DNA of 64,000 nt from Nocardiopsis alkaliphila YIM 80379 (GTDB taxonomy: Bacteria; Actinomycetota; Actinomycetes; Streptosporangiales; Streptosporangiaceae): the NCBI RefSeq assembly GCF_000341005.1, contig NZ_ANBD01000055.1, positions 12,834-76,833 on the forward strand. The letters run 5' to 3'. Below the pieces are notes generated by a model, which was not told where the DNA came from, did no database searches, and saw only the letters and a program-made list of their open reading frames with translations. Positions 63,509-64,000 of this stretch are shown piece after piece. Each line of letters starts with the position of its first letter. Position 1 is the first letter of the stretch. The position numbers and the translations under genes were made by a program.

Positions 63509-64000
63509 ATGTTCGATTGGAGCGCCGAGCAGCGGGCCCTGCGTAAGGGCTTGGAATGCCTCGGCGACGAGTTGAGTGACGGCCACCTGGCGCGCGAGGC
63601 GGACATGCGCTTTCCCGAAGGACCCTGGAAGGTCCTGCGGGGGAGCGGACTGTTCGGCCTGCCCTTCGGGGCCCGATGGGGCGGTTCCGGCCAGGACCTG
63701 TTGACGACGATGTACGTCCTGGAGGGGCTGGGGCTGGTGTGCCGGGACCCCGGGCTGAACTTCTCCGCCGTCACTCACATGGTCAGCACCGGGGTTCCGA
63801 TCCAGAGGTTCGGCTCCCGCCGTATCAAGGACGTCCACCTGCCCGGGGTGGTCGAGGGCCGCACGATCGGCGCGCACGCGATCAGCGAGTCGGAGGCCGG
63901 TTCGGACGCGCTCGCTATGACCACCAGGGCCGTTCCCGACGGCGACGGCTACGTGCTCAGCGGTGCCAAGGCCTTCGTCACCAACGGACCGGTGGCCGAC
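63509..64000 (+). CDS. Acyl-CoA dehydrogenase-family enzyme (cut by window end)
   Basis: The first 164 residues of a flavin-dependent dehydrogenase are present. Segments are WSAEQRALRKGLECLGDELS, GLFGLPFGARWGGSGQDLLT, YVLEGLGLVCRDPGLNFSAV, AISESEAGSDALAMTTRA and LSGAKAFVTNGPVAD. The CRDPGL and TNGPVAD stretches recall the group that oxidises carrier-bound amino acids (RedW, PltE, CloN3). The catalytic Glu and C-terminal domain lie beyond the window. AGGAG is 8 bases before the ATG. It shares an operon with an adenylating enzyme and carrier protein. Confidence 0.88.
   Translation, partial: MFDWSAEQRALRKGLECLGDELSDGHLAREADMRFPEGPWKVLRGSGLFGLPFGARWGGSGQDLLTTMYVLEGLGLVCRDPGLNFSAVTHMVSTGVPIQRFGSRRIKDVHLPGVVEGRTIGAHAISESEAGSDALAMTTRAVPDGDGYVLSGAKAFVTNGPVAD

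Overview
The window is high-G+C actinomycete DNA. GTG and TTG starts are common, Shine-Dalgarno sequences are strong, and many genes overlap by 1-8 bases. Content and style (LCP protein, SigE-type ECF factor, ROK/Entner-Doudoroff genes, DevS-like kinase, a Tsr-type rRNA methylase, secondary-metabolite genes) suggest a Nocardiopsis-like member of the Nocardiopsaceae. That assignment is an inference, since no rRNA or marker gene is present. I see no CRISPR array, rRNA or intact insertion sequence.

Left part (1-37.8 kb) is mostly core and metabolic. It holds a partial PP2C-like protein, an L,D-transpeptidase, dihydroxyacetone kinase subunits DhaK/DhaL with a following short-chain dehydrogenase, a three-gene ABC-2 transporter, a DMT transporter, an orphan DevS-like sensor kinase, two unknown secreted proteins and an LCP cell-wall ligase. 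A ROK regulator then faces a zwf-edd-eda Entner-Doudoroff operon. Next come a frameshifted Nudix gene beside tag, a heterodimeric ABC exporter, an anchored type-1 periplasmic-binding-fold protein, an M3 oligopeptidase, a thiostrepton-resistance-type 23S rRNA methyltransferase, glycerol dehydrogenase, tRNA-Ser(GCU), an ECF sigma factor, a MauE-type membrane protein, a lipoprotein and a HisC/Pat aminotransferase closed by two strong hairpins.

Middle (37.9-48.3 kb) is rearranged accessory DNA. Fragments of a regulator, a guanine deaminase, a DrrB-like permease and an ABC exporter surround an intact TetR gene. Five copies of an 11-bp motif (GTANNGCGTAC) lie in front of this tetR and in front of a DrrAB-type exporter operon, so TetR probably controls both. 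An alpha/beta hydrolase, a SNF2 helicase with its SWIM zinc-finger partner and a second, paralogous TetR gene follow.

Right part (48.3 kb to the edge) looks like one flank of a biosynthetic gene cluster cut by the window end. It has E1 alpha/beta of a 2-oxoacid dehydrogenase; a DMT exporter; a heme-Cys-less P450-like protein next to a DesVII/EryCIII-type glycosyltransferase; and TDP-deoxysugar genes (RmlA, RmlB, 3,5-epimerase, 2,3-dehydratase, 3-ketoreductase). A tight six-gene operon follows: adenylating enzyme, carrier protein, TrpD-like, TrpA-like, EctC-like and an acyl-CoA-dehydrogenase-family enzyme. The sugar genes fit a 2,6-dideoxyhexose. The adenylase/carrier/dehydrogenase trio resembles systems that oxidise a carrier-bound amino acid, such as prolyl to pyrrolyl. 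Combining these with TrpD-, TrpA- and ectoine-synthase-like enzymes is, to my knowledge, unusual, and it is the best candidate here for an undescribed pathway.
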